A stretch of 64,000 nucleotides of DNA from Siphonodentalium dalli (GCA_032622095.1 CP136067.1:558001-622000), one strand, 5' to 3'; positions 36,301 through 46,892 are shown, counted from the first letter of the stretch. The notes: generated by a model not told the origin, from the letters alone. Program-made: numbers and translations.

Positions 36301-37718
36301 TTAGAGTTATCTTTCTTTGTTTGTAGGCATGTTGCTATCGGATTGAGATTCTAATTAGAAGTGCTCCTGGAGCTGGTGGTCTTATTACATGCTATGAGAA
36401 TGAGATCGTGATTAGAGTTATCTTTCTTTGTTTGTAGGCATGTTGCTATCGGATTGAGATTCTGATTATAAGTGCACCTGGTGCTGGTGGTCTTATTACA
36501 TGCTATGAGAATGAGATCGTGATTAGAGTTATCTTTCTTTGTTTGTAGGCATGTTGCTATCGGATTGAGATTCTGATTATAAGTGCTCCTGGAGCTGGTG
36601 GTCTTATTACATGCTATGAGAATGAGATCGTGATTAGAGTTATCTTTCTTTGTTTGTAGGCATATTGCTATCGGATTGAGATTCTGATTATAAGTGCTCC
36701 TGGAGCTGGTGGTCTTATTACATACTATGAGAATGAGATCGTGAATAGAGTTATCTTTCTTTGTTTGTAGGCATGTTGCTATCGGATTGAGATTCTGATT
36801 ATAAGTGCACCTGGTGCTGGTGGTCTTATTACATGATATGAGAATGAGATCGTGATTAGAGTTATCTTTCTTTGTTTGTAGGCATGTTGCTATCGGATTG
36901 AGATTCTAATTAGAAGTGCTCCTGGAGCTGGTGGTCTTATTACATGATATGAGAATGAGATCGTGATTAGAGTTATCTTTCTTTGTTTGTAGGCATGTTG
37001 CTATCGGATTGAGATTCTGATTATAAGTGCTCCTGGTGCTGGTGGTCTTATTACATGATATGAGAATGAGATCGTGATTAGAGTTATCTTTCTTTGTTTG
37101 TAGGCATGTTGCTATCGGATTGAGATTCTGATTATAAGTGCTCCTGGTGCTGGTGGTCTTATTACATGCTATGAGAATGAGATCGTGATTAGAGTTATCT
37201 TTCTTTGTTTGTAGGCATGTTGCTATCGGATTGAGATTCTAATTAGAAGTGCTCCTGGAGCTGGTGGTCTTATTACATGCTATGAGAATGAGATCGTGAA
37301 TAGAGTTATCTTTCTTTGTTTGTAGGCATGTTGCTATCGGATTGAGATTCTGATTATAAGTGCTCCTGGTGCTGGTGGTCTTATTACATACTATGAGAAT
37401 GAGATCGTGATTAGAGTTATCTTTCTTTGTTTGTAGGCATGTTGCTATCGGATTGAGATTCTGATTATAAGTGCTCCTGGAGCTGGTGGTCTTATTACAT
37501 ACTATGAGAATGAGATCGTGATTAGAGTTATCTTTCTTTGTTTGTAGGCATGTTGCTATCGGATTGAGATTCTGATTATAAGTGCTCCTGGTGCTGGTGG
37601 TCTTATTACATGATATGAGAATGAGATCGTGATTAGAGTTATCTTTCTTTGTTTGTAGGCATGTTGCTATCAGAATGAGATTCTTATTAGAACTGCTCCT
37701 GGAGCTGGTGCTCTTATT
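33367..37718 (+). repeat. 111 bp array of exon 6 acceptor plus exon edge, 33 acceptors
   Basis: Each unit has about 50 nt of intron ending TTTCTTTGTTTGTAG and the first 60 nt of exon 6 (GCATGTTGCTATC...). Acceptors fall at 33589 + 111k (8 sites to 34366) and 34995 + 111k (25 sites to 37659, the real exon start). Truncated units lie at 33367-33580. TAG of the acceptor is in frame with exon 6, so use of any upstream site would include a stop. The array is interrupted at about 34387-34948. Confidence 0.93.
34387..34948. other. Unrelated insertion inside the 111 bp array
   Basis: About 520-560 bp without resemblance to the array, interrupting one unit. No open frame of note and no clear terminal repeats; its origin is not recognised. 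Confidence 0.6.
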
Positions 37719-37866
37719 ACACGAAATCCAATGTTTGACCGAAATGGATGGATGCAAAACGATGTCATTCCTAAAGAAAACTGCTGCGAGAAATCCAACA
37801 ACTGCCGCCTGTACTACCAGGTGCGACCAATCGGGTGGTGTTATCGCCGACCAACTTTCAGAATCA
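37659..37866 (+). CDS. Exon 6: AMOP domain, C-terminal half
   Basis: The acceptor TTTGTTTGTAG ends at 37658; the donor GTAAGT is at 37867; phase 0 in, phase 1 out. ACCYQNEILI, then ENCCEKSNNCRLYY, QVRPIGWCYRRP is the 'CCY', 'CC...C..Y...RP...C' pattern that closes AMOP domains. The first 60 nt match the upstream 111 bp array. This copy differs from the array consensus (for example ATCAGAATGAG and CTTATTAGAACTGC) and then continues into unique coding sequence at about 37719, which identifies it as the functional exon. It joins exon 5 in phase 0. Confidence 0.9.
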
Positions 37867-38086
37867 GTAAGTCAGTATGAACTTTTGTTATCACTCGGTT
37901 CGATGAGCTTTACCATGTTATGCTGTGCGTGCGATAAATTATTCCATAACTTGGCCATGAAAAGCATAAGAAGTAAGAAATGTTAGTATATTTCGTCCAG
38001 CTTAATTGCCATATTTCTCTGACAGTGCTCCGGCCGGCCGAGATCGAGCGAGATTATACATGACAAACTGCAGATTGCAACGGAAT

Positions 38087-39379
38087 CAGGGTTGTCAATA
38101 GGTACTGGTACCGGTACCGGAACCGGCGGTAATCAGAAATTAAATCGGTACCGGTTCTGACGTCGAGAACCGACGGTTCTCGGTACTGATTGTTGATTTC
38201 TATTAATATATACCTCTTAACGAATGTAAAGGGTTGATTAAGCAGCTCAACATAAGGTCCAACCCAACTGCAATGGGTTAACGTGATATCGTCAGCACAT
38301 TCAAACATCAAAGGCACAGTGTGCCAGTGCCACACTATGACAACTTGTCACAAAATTGACAGAATGCAACATTGTGTGGGAGATTGTGATGATTGTATTT
38401 CTTTGATGCGGCCGGAATGCCGCCAGATGCAAGTCTGCAGTGTTCTGCACGTGCCGTTTCGAGGCATCATTTGAGAGGAGTCTGTTACTCTGTCAAGTTG
38501 TGTTTTACCTTTTACGAATTACGATGGCGTCCAGGAAATCTAGTCACGTCTGGGATTATTTTATCCCACACGAAAATGACTCGCAGAAAGCCAAATGCGC
38601 CGAATGCAATACTGTAATAGCCAGATCGAAGGGAAGTACAACGGGGATGAAAAAAACATTTGTCGACAAAACACAAAATATCAGTGGATTCGGAAGTTCA
38701 GACAAGTGGTCAAGGTTCGACTCCAAAATTTAAGCAGATGCCATTGACCCCATTTATCCAAACTAAAAGGGAAAGTTTACCGGAACTTTTAGGAAAACTG
38801 GCCGCTGTAGACAGAATTTGGGTGACATCATTTATGAAATTACAAATTTACAAGTTTCAACATGCGAGTAATAGGGCGGCATTATGAATTTATGGCCGAT
38901 TAGTGAGTTCTCTAATTAATTACCTCACATATAATATGGTGTACCATGAGTCCGTGTGACAGTCACTACTATGTATCCATACAATATGATACAAGCCTAC
39001 AATGTTAGCCGGCCCAGTAGTCAAACATACATGTCTACATTTGTTCCACTCTGTATTCCGTCTTTTTAAAAATCCTCCGTTTGCGACTTGCCGAAAAGCG
39101 CCGCAGACAACAACTTAATTGTAAATGTCGTTGCGATTTTTATTTTTCGTTGTTTGACTAAACCTCGAACTTAACGAATAATTGATGATGGAACCCACGA
39201 AACCAAAGTTATTTGCAGTACTATAAAAGACCACTCAATGAGTTACTCATTGAGTGGTCTTTTATACTGCAAATAACTTTGGTTTGGTGGGTACCGATAC
39301 CGATGCGGTTTGCGGTACTGAACATCAGTACGGAACCGGCACCGAACGTTGTGGTACCGTCAGTACTTTGACAACCCTG
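38087..39379. mobile_element. hAT DNA transposon, decayed, perfect 8 bp target duplication
   Basis: The left end CAGGGTTGTCAATAGGTACTG and the right end CAGTACTTTGACAACCCTG form the terminal inverted repeat. AACGGAAT stands immediately outside on both sides (38079-38086 and 39380-39387). A CAGGG start and 8 bp duplication are hAT hallmarks. The ends are rich in GGTACCGG-type motifs. A near-perfect hairpin lies inside at about 39204-39286. It is 1293 bp, much shorter than an autonomous element, and carries only the start of a transposase gene. Confidence 0.9.
38524..38887 (+). pseudogene. hAT transposase N-terminal relic with BED zinc finger
   Basis: From the ATG at 38524: MASRKSSHVWDYF, then AKCAECNTVI, the opening of a BED-type zinc finger (aromatic W/F pair and CxxC). 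A seven-A run at 38650-38656 marks a frameshift. The matching HL...H half of the finger and the following LPELLGKLAAVDRI, typical of the start of hAT transposases, are in another frame ending at 38885-38887. No catalytic DDE region or dimerisation domain follows before the element ends at 39379. It is a dead, 3'-deleted gene inside the hAT element, not a host gene. Confidence 0.75.
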
Positions 39380-39442
39380 AACGGAATGCTGGACAGAATG
39401 ACAAATATCGGAACAGAGTTTGCAATTACGTGGGACGTACGG

Positions 39443-40219
39443 TATGGGAGGCCCTTTTCACATTTATTATTTATTTGTGCTTAAGCGCAAATCATTTGCG
39501 CTTAAGCACAAATAACTAACACTCCCTTAGACCCTTACTCCCCTTACTTGTGAATGATTGAGTCCATCTCATAGTATATTATTATGGGCACATAGTAATA
39601 GCTCCATACAGACTCGAAGTTGAAGAAAAAACATATTTCCATATGCATATCAGTCCCAAGAATTGGTGCCTCACTCCCAGAGCTCTAGTATATTTTATTA
39701 AAGGGACATCTCCTGCACAGATATAACATTTCCATGGCCATAAAAAGGGAATTAGGGCTTACCGGGGGGGTGGGGGGGAGCTTACTTCCTTCATATGGTG
39801 TACTTATTGACTTGAAATAGGGGGAAAAAACCCTATTTTCATATTATCAGCATCCCAGTCCCCAAGAATTTGTGTCTCCATCCCAGAGATCTAGTATATT
39901 TTTAAATGAGACATATCCTGCACAGATCTATACCATTTCCATGGTCATAAAAGGGATCTAGGGGTTACTGGGGGATTGCTTCCCTCATATATATGGTGGG
40001 CCTATATAGACTTGAGTGATGTGTTTAGGCCTGTGCCATTTAAAATTAATTCAGGGGAATCAATGAATATTAATTTTTATTTGCGCTTAAGCGCAAATGA
40101 TTTACGCTTAAGCATAAATATTTGCGTTTAAGCGCAAATGATAGAGGTTATTTGCGCTTAAGCACAAATATTTGCACTTAAGCGTAAATAAATAATAAAT
40201 GTGAAAAGGGCCTCCCATA
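39443..40219. mobile_element. TA-flanked MITE with TTAAGCGC hairpin clusters
   Basis: The terminal inverted repeat is over 25 bp: TATGGGAGGCCCTTTTCAC on the left, its complement ending at 40219. Next to each end lie clusters of the 16 bp self-complementary unit TTTGCGCTTAAGCGCAAA and variants (39475-39515; 40080-40190). The middle holds two diverged copies of a roughly 200 bp segment (39590-39780, 39790-39990). No coding capacity was seen. Confidence 0.75.
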
Positions 40220-41138
40220 TGACGACCAATATCTCGAAGAATTTAGCACGTAGAGGGCTTATTTTGGCGTCTAACGAAAGTACCATATTCACCCCAATTA
40301 AATATATTAACCCCCGCCAATCATAGGACACGATATTGTTCATTATTTGGCCAACAATTTATCTACACTAAAAATGTTGAAACCAAGGCTGGGGGACAGC
40401 TGCAGAATTGGTTTTTAACAGTGAAAAAAGTATGCCCATAAGAAAACTTTGAATGAAAATGAAGCTTAGGGGGATGTCAAAATGTTTTTTTCGGATTTGC
40501 GAAAAAAAATGTTGAAAATCTGTTGATGTAAAAGTGCGAAAACAAAATGACGAAAAATTATGCAACTACGAAAGTGACTGGCCATAAAAGGTTGGTAAAT
40601 GTTGAAACCACAACATAGGCCTATAACTGACAATGGAAAAATCAACGACGAGGCTCAAGCGCCAGCGTTTATGCACATACGGAAATCATTTTGACATGAC
40701 CCCTAATAAAATAGCATCTATTACACAACATACCTGTATTCATTACAGTGAAGCGGCTGTATTGGTACATCTATAGACCAATTAACCCATACATGGGAAG
40801 GTACTACGAAAAATGGAAAAACTACCTTCGACATCAATGTTTAGAATTTACATTTGTTGATGAATTCATACGCTAGCATACAACACATTATGTATAACAT
40901 GACGGAGTGAGCTACTTCGCTTTCATTTCCATATCCGATATGACTACTTTGGACCTGTATACATGCTGCACTGAACACGACGCTGATTTATTATAAGCTT
41001 AAAGTAGACTCGGTATTTACAAAAATAATTTCTATTTCCACTGATTTATTCCATATAATCGGGCATATTTTGTATAAAGATAATGTAGGACTATCTGGTG
41101 AGAATGGATTTTTTTGCTAAAATATTTCCACTTCTGAT
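40220..41138. other. Intron 6 stretch with nothing recognised
   Basis: AT-rich sequence with short random frames only. No repeat family or palindrome was identified by eye. Confidence 0.5.
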
Positions 41139-41143
41139 CAACA

Positions 41144-41192
41144 AATTGAGGCAACAGATGGGTCTAAATATATACTCACTTAACGGTGTTAT
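41144..41192 (+). repeat. Decayed copy of the exon 7 5' edge
   Basis: The segment around 41144-41192 (CAACAGATGGG, TACTCACTTAACGGT) aligns with exon 7 at about 41216-41268 (CGACAGATGGG, TACTCATTTAACGGT). It lies just upstream of the acceptor, offset by about 75 bp, so it is an old duplication of the exon start. Confidence 0.7.
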
Positions 41193-41204
41193 GTATTATT
41201 ACAG

Positions 41205-41450
41205 TTGTATTGTGGGGTGATCCACATATCGAGACGACAGATGGGCGCAGATACTCATTTAACGGTTTCGGCGAGTATCATCTCCTCAAAATTGACAACA
41301 GCACAACTCAGATTGATATCCAAGCGAGAACAGGGTTTGCGCTGTCGAAGAACAACACTAAGGTTAATGCCACAGTGTTTACGGCGTGTGCCGGAAACGA
41401 CAGTTATAACGGAGCCAGTTTCCATGTGGAACTCTCACCAGATAGAACAT
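41205..41450 (+). CDS. Exon 7: VWD domain, N-terminal part
   Basis: The acceptor TATTATTACAG ends at 41204; the donor GTGAGT is at 41451; phase 1 in and out. VLWGDPHIETTDG followed by RYSFNGFGEYHLLKI is the 'GDPH...DG..Y.FNG.GEY' signature that opens von Willebrand factor type D domains in MUC4-like proteins. It continues QIDIQARTGF and a Cys (TACAG) before ending FHVELSPDRT. It follows AMOP directly, as in MUC4. A decayed duplicate of its 5' edge lies in the preceding intron. The exon call is secure. Confidence 0.93.
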
Positions 41451-41541
41451 GTGAGTTTGTTAGTTAGTTTATGATGCCGATATTTTTTAAGTCATTTGGG
41501 GTAACTACTAACTTTTTTATTTTTTTATATCTATATATTAA

Positions 41542-41898
41542 CCCTTTACCCAACAGAACGGCCCTGTGCCAATGCATTCTCTTATATATGCGAGTCGACC
41601 ATAGGTCGCCTCGCATATATAAGAGAATGCATTGGCTTAACACATATTAAAGAAAAAATGGTAAAAAGTGTTAAAAAAAAGTTTTTTTTAGGCCAATGCA
41701 TTCTCTTATATATGCGAGGCGACCTATGGTCGACTCGCATATATAAGAGAATGCATTGGCACAGGGCATAACTGTAACTATCTCAATGTGCTCAATGAAC
41801 CGGTTCCAATGATACCCATATTTCCATGGTTTTATTGAGACAGACCGAAGATAATATAGGCTGTTAGGGCGTTTCTGGGCGTTCTGTTGGGTAAAGGG
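41542..41898 (-). mobile_element. Family B MITE (TTAA-flanked), minus orientation
   Basis: TTAA at 41538-41541 and 41899-41902 flanks CCCTTTACCCAACAGAACGG ... GTTCTGTTGGGTAAAGGG. Inside are two palindromes of about 70 bp centred on GTCGACCATAGGTCGCC-type sequence. The TTAA duplication and CCC start suggest a non-autonomous piggyBac-like element. Confidence 0.8.
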
Positions 41899-41929
41899 TT
41901 AAATTGAATTTATTTGGTAAAATATTTTT

Positions 41930-42130
41930 CAGTGTAAATTGGATTCTTTTGTATGTATTTTGGGGAGGGGGTGGGAGGGGGTAGGCGAGGGGTAAATGAT
42001 TTTAGGTATAAATTGAATTATTTTATATGTATTTGGAGGGGATTTGGAGGGGGGGGGGGATTACCATTTGTAGGTATAAATTATATAAATTCTTTTAAAT
42101 GCATTTTTGGTGGGGGTTAAATGTTTTTTG
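41930..42130. repeat. Degenerate G-rich tandem repeat in intron 7
   Basis: About three units of roughly 75 bp combine a GGTAtAAATTGAATT-like part with G runs (41958-41985 and 42040-42060). The G runs could form a G-quadruplex on this strand; that is only inference. Confidence 0.55.
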
Positions 42131-42193
42131 GTAAATTCAGTTCTTTTGTGTAAATATTGAGCGATGATTATTCAAGCATTTAACATGTCATTT

Positions 42194-42549
42194 TATTTTT
42201 TCCACAGGGATTGTTATCTATCTGAATGGTTATGGTATTTACATCTCATTTTTTTCATCAGGTTATTCATGACATTTAATGTGTAGTTTTATTTTTTCCA
42301 CAGGTATTGTTATCTATGTGATCGGTTATGGTATTTACATCTCATTTTATTTTTTCATCAGCGATAGTTATTCATGACTTATAATGTGTCGTTTTTTTTC
42401 CTGCAGCCATAATTATGTATACGATTGGTCTGACATGACATGTAACACCTCATTTTATGTTTTTTCTTCAACAATGCTCATTTTATGTTTTTTTTCTTTG
42501 GCAATGTTTATTCATGACATTTAACATCTTGTTTTATGTTTTTCCTCAG
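42194..42549 (+). repeat. Tandem copies of the exon 8 acceptor region
   Basis: Imperfect units of about 100 bp contain a pyrimidine tract, AG, then GATTGTTATCTATCTGAA-like sequence resembling the exon 8 start (CGATGATAATCTTTGTGAA). Acceptor-like sites precede 42208, 42304 and 42407; the real one precedes 42550. The copies are old and diverged. Confidence 0.7.
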
Positions 42550-42678
42550 CGATGATAATCTTTGTGAATGACCAGGACAAAACAACAAATTTCTACAATA
42601 GTCAGGATTTTAATTACGCTGCAACAAACATCATGGCGAAGCGCGTTAACGATTCCATCATCATGGTGCTTAATTCAG
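42550..42678 (+). CDS. Exon 8: VWD domain, central part
   Basis: The acceptor TTTTTCCTCAG ends at 42549; the donor G|GTAAAG is at 42679; phase 1 in and out. The exon (MIIFVNDQDKTTNFY, then AATNIMAKRVNDSIIMVLNSG) corresponds to the middle strands of VWD, where MUC4-like proteins have a short stretch before the 'fsv.v.v..' strand that begins exon 9. There are no diagnostic motifs on its own; support comes from splice sites, phase and position between two clear VWD exons. Confidence 0.82.
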
Positions 42679-42689
42679 GTAAAGTTATT

Positions 42690-42955
42690 ATACTGCGTAA
42701 TGGTGTTAGTACTGGAAACAGTCCGTCTGTATGTCCGTCTGTCCATGGATGCAACTTTGTCCGAGCTTGTATTCTTTCATTTTTCAGTGTACTTTTTTTT
42801 AAAACTTGGCACAGATATTTAATACCATGGGAATTGGTGTCTGACTTTTTTAGTGGAGTTATTCCCTTTTTCAATCTTTTATTCAAATTGGAGAATCTAT
42901 ATCTTCTTGTATTCTATAAGACAGGATACTACTTCAACTGACCATTTATTTTAGG
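42690..42955. repeat. Decayed copy of an invertebrate repeat (also at 54.85-55.46 kb)
   Basis: It contains CCGTCTGTATGTCCGTCTGTCC, AACTTGGCACAGATATTTA and GGGAA-type blocks in the same order as the 54850-55460 region. The open frame here is that of a repeat and does not resemble a domain. Confidence 0.55.
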
Positions 42956-43089
42956 AATAATAACATTTAAAAAATTAAATTTGTACTCCCGCTCCCTGAC
43001 AAGTTGCATGTAAATATAGCAATATATTTATATTGGGCTAAGATGGGTCAGGGGAAATGGATATATTTTAATTGTGGCCAAGCCATGAA

Positions 43090-44115
43090 ATAGTGTTAGA
43101 ACCCTGAGAGAGCCCCACATAGACTGGATCAGTCATGACACAAGCTTTGAAATAGTGTTAGAACCCTTAGAGAGCCCCACATAGACTGGAGCAGATGACA
43201 CAAGCCTTGAGATAGTGTTAGAACCCTTAAAGAGCCCCACATAGACTGGAGCAGACTACACAAGCCTTGATATAGTGTTAGAACCCTTAGAGAGCCCCAC
43301 ATAGACTGGATCAGATGACATAATCCTTGAGATAGTGTTAGAACCCTTAAAGAGCCCCACATAGACTGAAGCAAACGACACAAGCCTTGATATAGTGTTA
43401 GAACCCTTAGGGAGCCCCACATAGGCTTGAGCAGATGACACAAGCCTTGAGATAGTGTTAGTACCCTTAAAGAGCCCCACATAGACTGGAGCAGACTACA
43501 CAAGCCTTGAGATAGTGTTAGAACCCTTAGAGAGCCCCACATAGACTGGATCAGACGACATAATCCTTGAGATAGTGTTAGAACCCTTAGAGAGCCCCAC
43601 ATAGAGTGAAGCAGATAACACAAGCATTGAGATAGTGATAGAACCCTTAGATAGCCCCACATAGACTGGAGCAGACGAAACAAGCCTTAAAATAGTGCTA
43701 GAACCCTTAGAGAGCCCCACATAGACTGGAGTAGATGAGACAAGTCTTGAGATAGTGTTAGAACCCATAGAGAGCCCCACATAGACTGGAGCAGATGACC
43801 CAAGTCTTGGGATAGTGTTAAAACCCTTACTAGTAGAGAGCCCCACATAGAGTGAAGCAGATAACACAAGCCTTGAGATAGTGTTAGAACCCATAGAGAC
43901 CCCCACATGGACTGAATCAGACGACACTAGCCTTGAGATAGTGTTAGAACCCTTAAGAGCCCCACATGGACTGAATCAGAAGACACTAGCCATGAGATAG
44001 TGTTAGAACCCTTAAGAGCCCCGCATAGACTGGTGCAGATGACACAAGCCTTGAGATAGTGTTAGAACCCTTAGAGAGCCCCACATAGACTTGAGCCGAC
44101 AACACAAGTCTTAAA
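43090..44115. repeat. ~60 bp minisatellite related to half of family C, about 17 units
   Basis: The unit contains AGAACCCTTAGAGAGCCCCA, CATAGACTGGAGCAGAtGAC and ACAAGCCTTGAGATAGTGTT in turn. The AGAGAGCCCCACATAGACTGGAGCAGACGAC part is the end half of the family C MITE. The minus-strand frames (MWGSLRVLTLSQGL) are by-products of the period. Confidence 0.88.
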
Positions 44116-44134
44116 ATAGTGTGTCTGACATTTG

Positions 44135-44445
44135 CAGAATGAGGTCCTCCAGAGGGTGAATTTGGTGATGCTAGTCCACACTCGGGGACCTCATTCTGCT
44201 TAGGCCTCATCTTCTGGGAAGTATCCAGTCTCATATTAACATTGTTTTTTGTTTTAGTTACTTATTCCCTTCTGTTAAGTTTCTATATCCCCTAATTTTA
44301 GAAGATAAATTGCATAACAGATGTGACTAATGGGTGAACATCACCAACTTCAACTGGGGAACTTCAGTCTGATCCTAGATCTCTCACATTTGAGTCGACT
44401 GATTACTGCTATGAGCAGAATGAGGCTGCTTCGATTTGGGGGTAG
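44135..44445. repeat. Family E element with its longer internal part
   Basis: The palindromic part is at 44135-44200, followed by sequence shared with 47880-48080 and 63060-63200 (for example CATCACCAACTTCAACTGGGGAACTTCA-type blocks). These copies suggest family E also exists as a longer element. Confidence 0.55.
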
Positions 44446-44459
44446 TATACATTGTTTTA

Positions 44460-44765
44460 TCACATAATTAACCCACAAAACCAGCTTCATAATTATTGGT
44501 AAGAGACACGTGTAATATTAGCGAGTGCGATGACGTCACGCCATTATTTAAATGACTGGTGATTGCTGACGTTTATGATTGTTGTTTTCGATGAATACTT
44601 CGCGTTGCTTCAGGTTGCTTCGCGTTTATTTGATCATGTGATAAAAAGTATCTCAAACTCGTTCTAAACCTCGGCTCAAATCAAATTTAGTGAACTCGGT
44701 TGATAAATTCCGTATAAAATAGAAACTCATGTGAGATCCTCTATATCTTGAATATATTTATTTAT
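44460..44765. repeat. Family G element, copy 1
   Basis: It shares with 45620-45975 and (reverse) 58070-58395 a block with GATGACGTCACGCC, GTTTATGATTGTTGTTTTC, CGCGTTTATTTGAT and CTCGGCTCAAATCAAATTTA. Here only half of the terminal palindrome is present. Confidence 0.65.
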
Positions 44766-44919
44766 GATTAATCTTTCGCATCTTTTTGTTTTTATAACTC
44801 CCACCAAATACTATGAGTCTCAAAAACGTTTACTATACCGGGTATGCACTCCATATTTGGAAACAATTCTTTTGTTATGTTGGGAAAGACAAATAAATGT
44901 CAATGACAAATCCAGAGAT

Positions 44920-45055
44920 GTAAATCTGTAGTTCGTAAATATGTAGTCCGTTGTAGTCTGTAAATATGTAGTCCGTAAATATGTAGTCCATTGTAGTTCG
45001 TAAATATGTAGTCTGTAAATATGTAGTCTGTAAATATGTAGTCTGTCGGCTATTC
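44920..45055. repeat. ~15 bp tandem repeat
   Basis: About eight units of TAAATATGTAGTCTG/CCG with interspersed TTGTAGT. Confidence 0.8.
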
Positions 45056-45094
45056 AAAGAGACTGGATAACTTTATTTACAATATACACTACAC

Positions 45095-45340
45095 GTACAG
45101 TAATGTCCAAAATAATCAACTCCTTAACCACAGCGGAATTATGGGTAACTTTTCAGGATTTAGTCGGGAATATGGCTTGTTGCCATTCATCGGAAAGCTC
45201 TCAGTGAGATGTCCAAGCCTGGATATTGTGTGTATAACTCATGGAGAGCCCCACATAGGCTGGAGCAGACGACACTCCGTAGTGCATGCTTCCATCTTGT
45301 TGCCATTCATTGGAAAGCTCTCAGTGAAACTTGGGACAAG
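45095..45340. repeat. MITE A, broken copy with a family C fragment
   Basis: The left arm of MITE A (TACAGTAATGTCC ... GGAAAGCTCTCAGTGAG) is interrupted by a truncated family C segment (45239-45296). A second CTTGTTGCCATTCATTGGAA segment follows. Confidence 0.65.
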
Positions 45341-45619
45341 TTGTATATTCTATTTATTACATGATCCAAAACATTGATAAAACATAACTAAATCAACAAA
45401 TGGGATGTGAAACTAAAATCGGTTTCTATAAGGCATGCGATGACATTTCATGTAACTATGCGTTGTTTGCCCACGTAAAGAAATAGTCCCAGATAAATAA
45501 AATCTCTTTGATGTATTGGAAAAATATTGGAAGCGATAGTATTTTGAGACATAGCGTATAGAATGTAAACAGACGACAAACCGGAAGTCAAAGGACATTA
45601 TTTCCTGTTATGAAACAAA
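45341..45619. other. Intron 8 stretch with nothing recognised
   Basis: Ordinary AT-rich sequence between repeats. No open frame with domain character was seen. Confidence 0.45.
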
Positions 45620-45975
45620 CGTTTAATATCACAATTTATCACATAAGTTTCCCATAAAAGCAGTTTCATAATTACCGGTAAGACACACGTTTAATATCAG
45701 AGCATGTGATGACGTCACGCCGTTCTTCAAATGACTTGTGATCGCTGCAGTTTATGATTGTTATTTTCAATGAATAATTCGCGTTGCATGCTTCGCGTTT
45801 ATTTGATGATGTGATAAAAGGTATCTCACACTCATCCTATTTTATACATAATTTATCAACCTCGTCCACTAAATTCTATTTGAGCCTGGGTAAACCTCGG
45901 CTCAAATCAAATTTAGTGAACTTGGTTGATAAATTCTGTATAAAATAGAAACTCATGTGAGATCCTCTATATAAT
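45620..45975. repeat. Family G element, copy 2, with foldback end
   Basis: The palindrome 45820-45970 has arms reading TATCTCACACTCATCC... and ...ACTCATGTGAGATCC around CTGGGTAAACC. It is the same family as 44460 and 58070. Confidence 0.7.
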
Positions 45976-46131
45976 CTTTATAGAATGGGTTTATTGAATG
46001 GAATAAGGGTATGATCATGTAATAAATTCCGCTATAAACATCTGATTTTCCACAAATCCGAAAAATAACGCCATTATACCCATGACGCATACACTTCTAT
46101 AGCGCGTATGCATACATAACACACTAGTTAA

Positions 46132-46486
46132 CCCTTTACCCAACAGAACGGCCCTGTGCCAATGCATTCTCTTATATATGCGAGTCGACCATAGGTCGCC
46201 TCGCATATATAAGAAAATGCATTGGCTTAACACATATTAATTGTTAAATTTTTTTATTTTTTTTAGGCCAATGCATTCTCTTATATATGCGAGGCGACCT
46301 ATGGTCGACTCGCATATATAAGAGAATGCATTGGCACAGGGCATAACTGTAACTATCACAATGTGGTCAATGAGCCAGTATTTGTATATTTGTATATTTG
46401 TATGGTTCTATTGAGACAGACCCAAGATAATTTAGGCTGTTGAAGCTTTATTTGGCCGGTTTTGGCCGTTTTGTTGGGTGAAGGGT
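46132..46486 (-). mobile_element. Family B MITE (TTAA-flanked), minus orientation
   Basis: TTAA at 46128-46131 and 46487-46490, with inner ends CCCTTTACCCAACAGAACGG and GTTTTGTTGGGTGAAGGG. It contains two internal palindromes like the other copies and is located about 130 bp upstream of exon 9. Confidence 0.8.
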
Positions 46487-46623
46487 TAAAGAGGGTCATA
46501 CAAAGAGAATTCATCAGAATAATTAAATAATATTGGTGATAAACTCATAAAGTGATCCGTTTTCTTTCTAAATTTTAATTTTTCTTTGACAGATGAGCTT
46601 TGACATTTCTTTTATTTTTTCAG

Positions 46624-46821
46624 GATTCAGTATTTCGATGACTGTTGGTGTGAAGATGATGACGATTTCTAACGTGGTTCCAGAGGAACTGAATGGATTA
46701 ACAACGGGCCTGAGCGGTAACTCCGATGGTAATGCCACAAATGATTTCATAGATCCTGATGGAAATGAGCTTCCAGATAACTCAACAGAACGGGATATAT
46801 ACTATAACTTCGGACAAAAAT
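46624..46821 (+). CDS. Exon 9: VWD domain, C-terminal part
   Basis: The acceptor TATTTTTTCAG ends at 46623; the donor GTAAGT is at 46822; phase 1 in and out. FSISMTVGVKMMTI, then LNGLTTGLSGNSDGNATNDFIDPDG and YYNFGQK give the typical end of VWD: 'GL.GN.NG...DDF..PDG' and the 'FG.(S)W' run that continues with W from exon 10. Joining 9 to 10 across the intron restores GQKW, which supports both splice choices. No cysteines follow in this part, consistent with the shortened VWD of MUC4-like proteins. Confidence 0.93.
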
Positions 46822-46892
46822 GTAAGTGTCAACATTCCTTCTAACCCATAGAGTGCATCCAGGCCTGACTTGTAAGTACACTATGTACCATA

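Noticed and set aside
33589-37659. Reading each 111 bp unit as a separate small exon
   Set aside because: The possible donor inside each unit (ATC|GTGATT) is weak, and many units have an in-frame TGA shortly after the shared 60 nt.
37239-37757. Minus-strand frame rich in CNKTTSSRSTYNQN
   Set aside because: Complement of the 111 bp array.
43129-43927. Minus-strand frames with MWGSLRVLTLSQGL repeats
   Set aside because: Product of the ~60 bp family C-related minisatellite.
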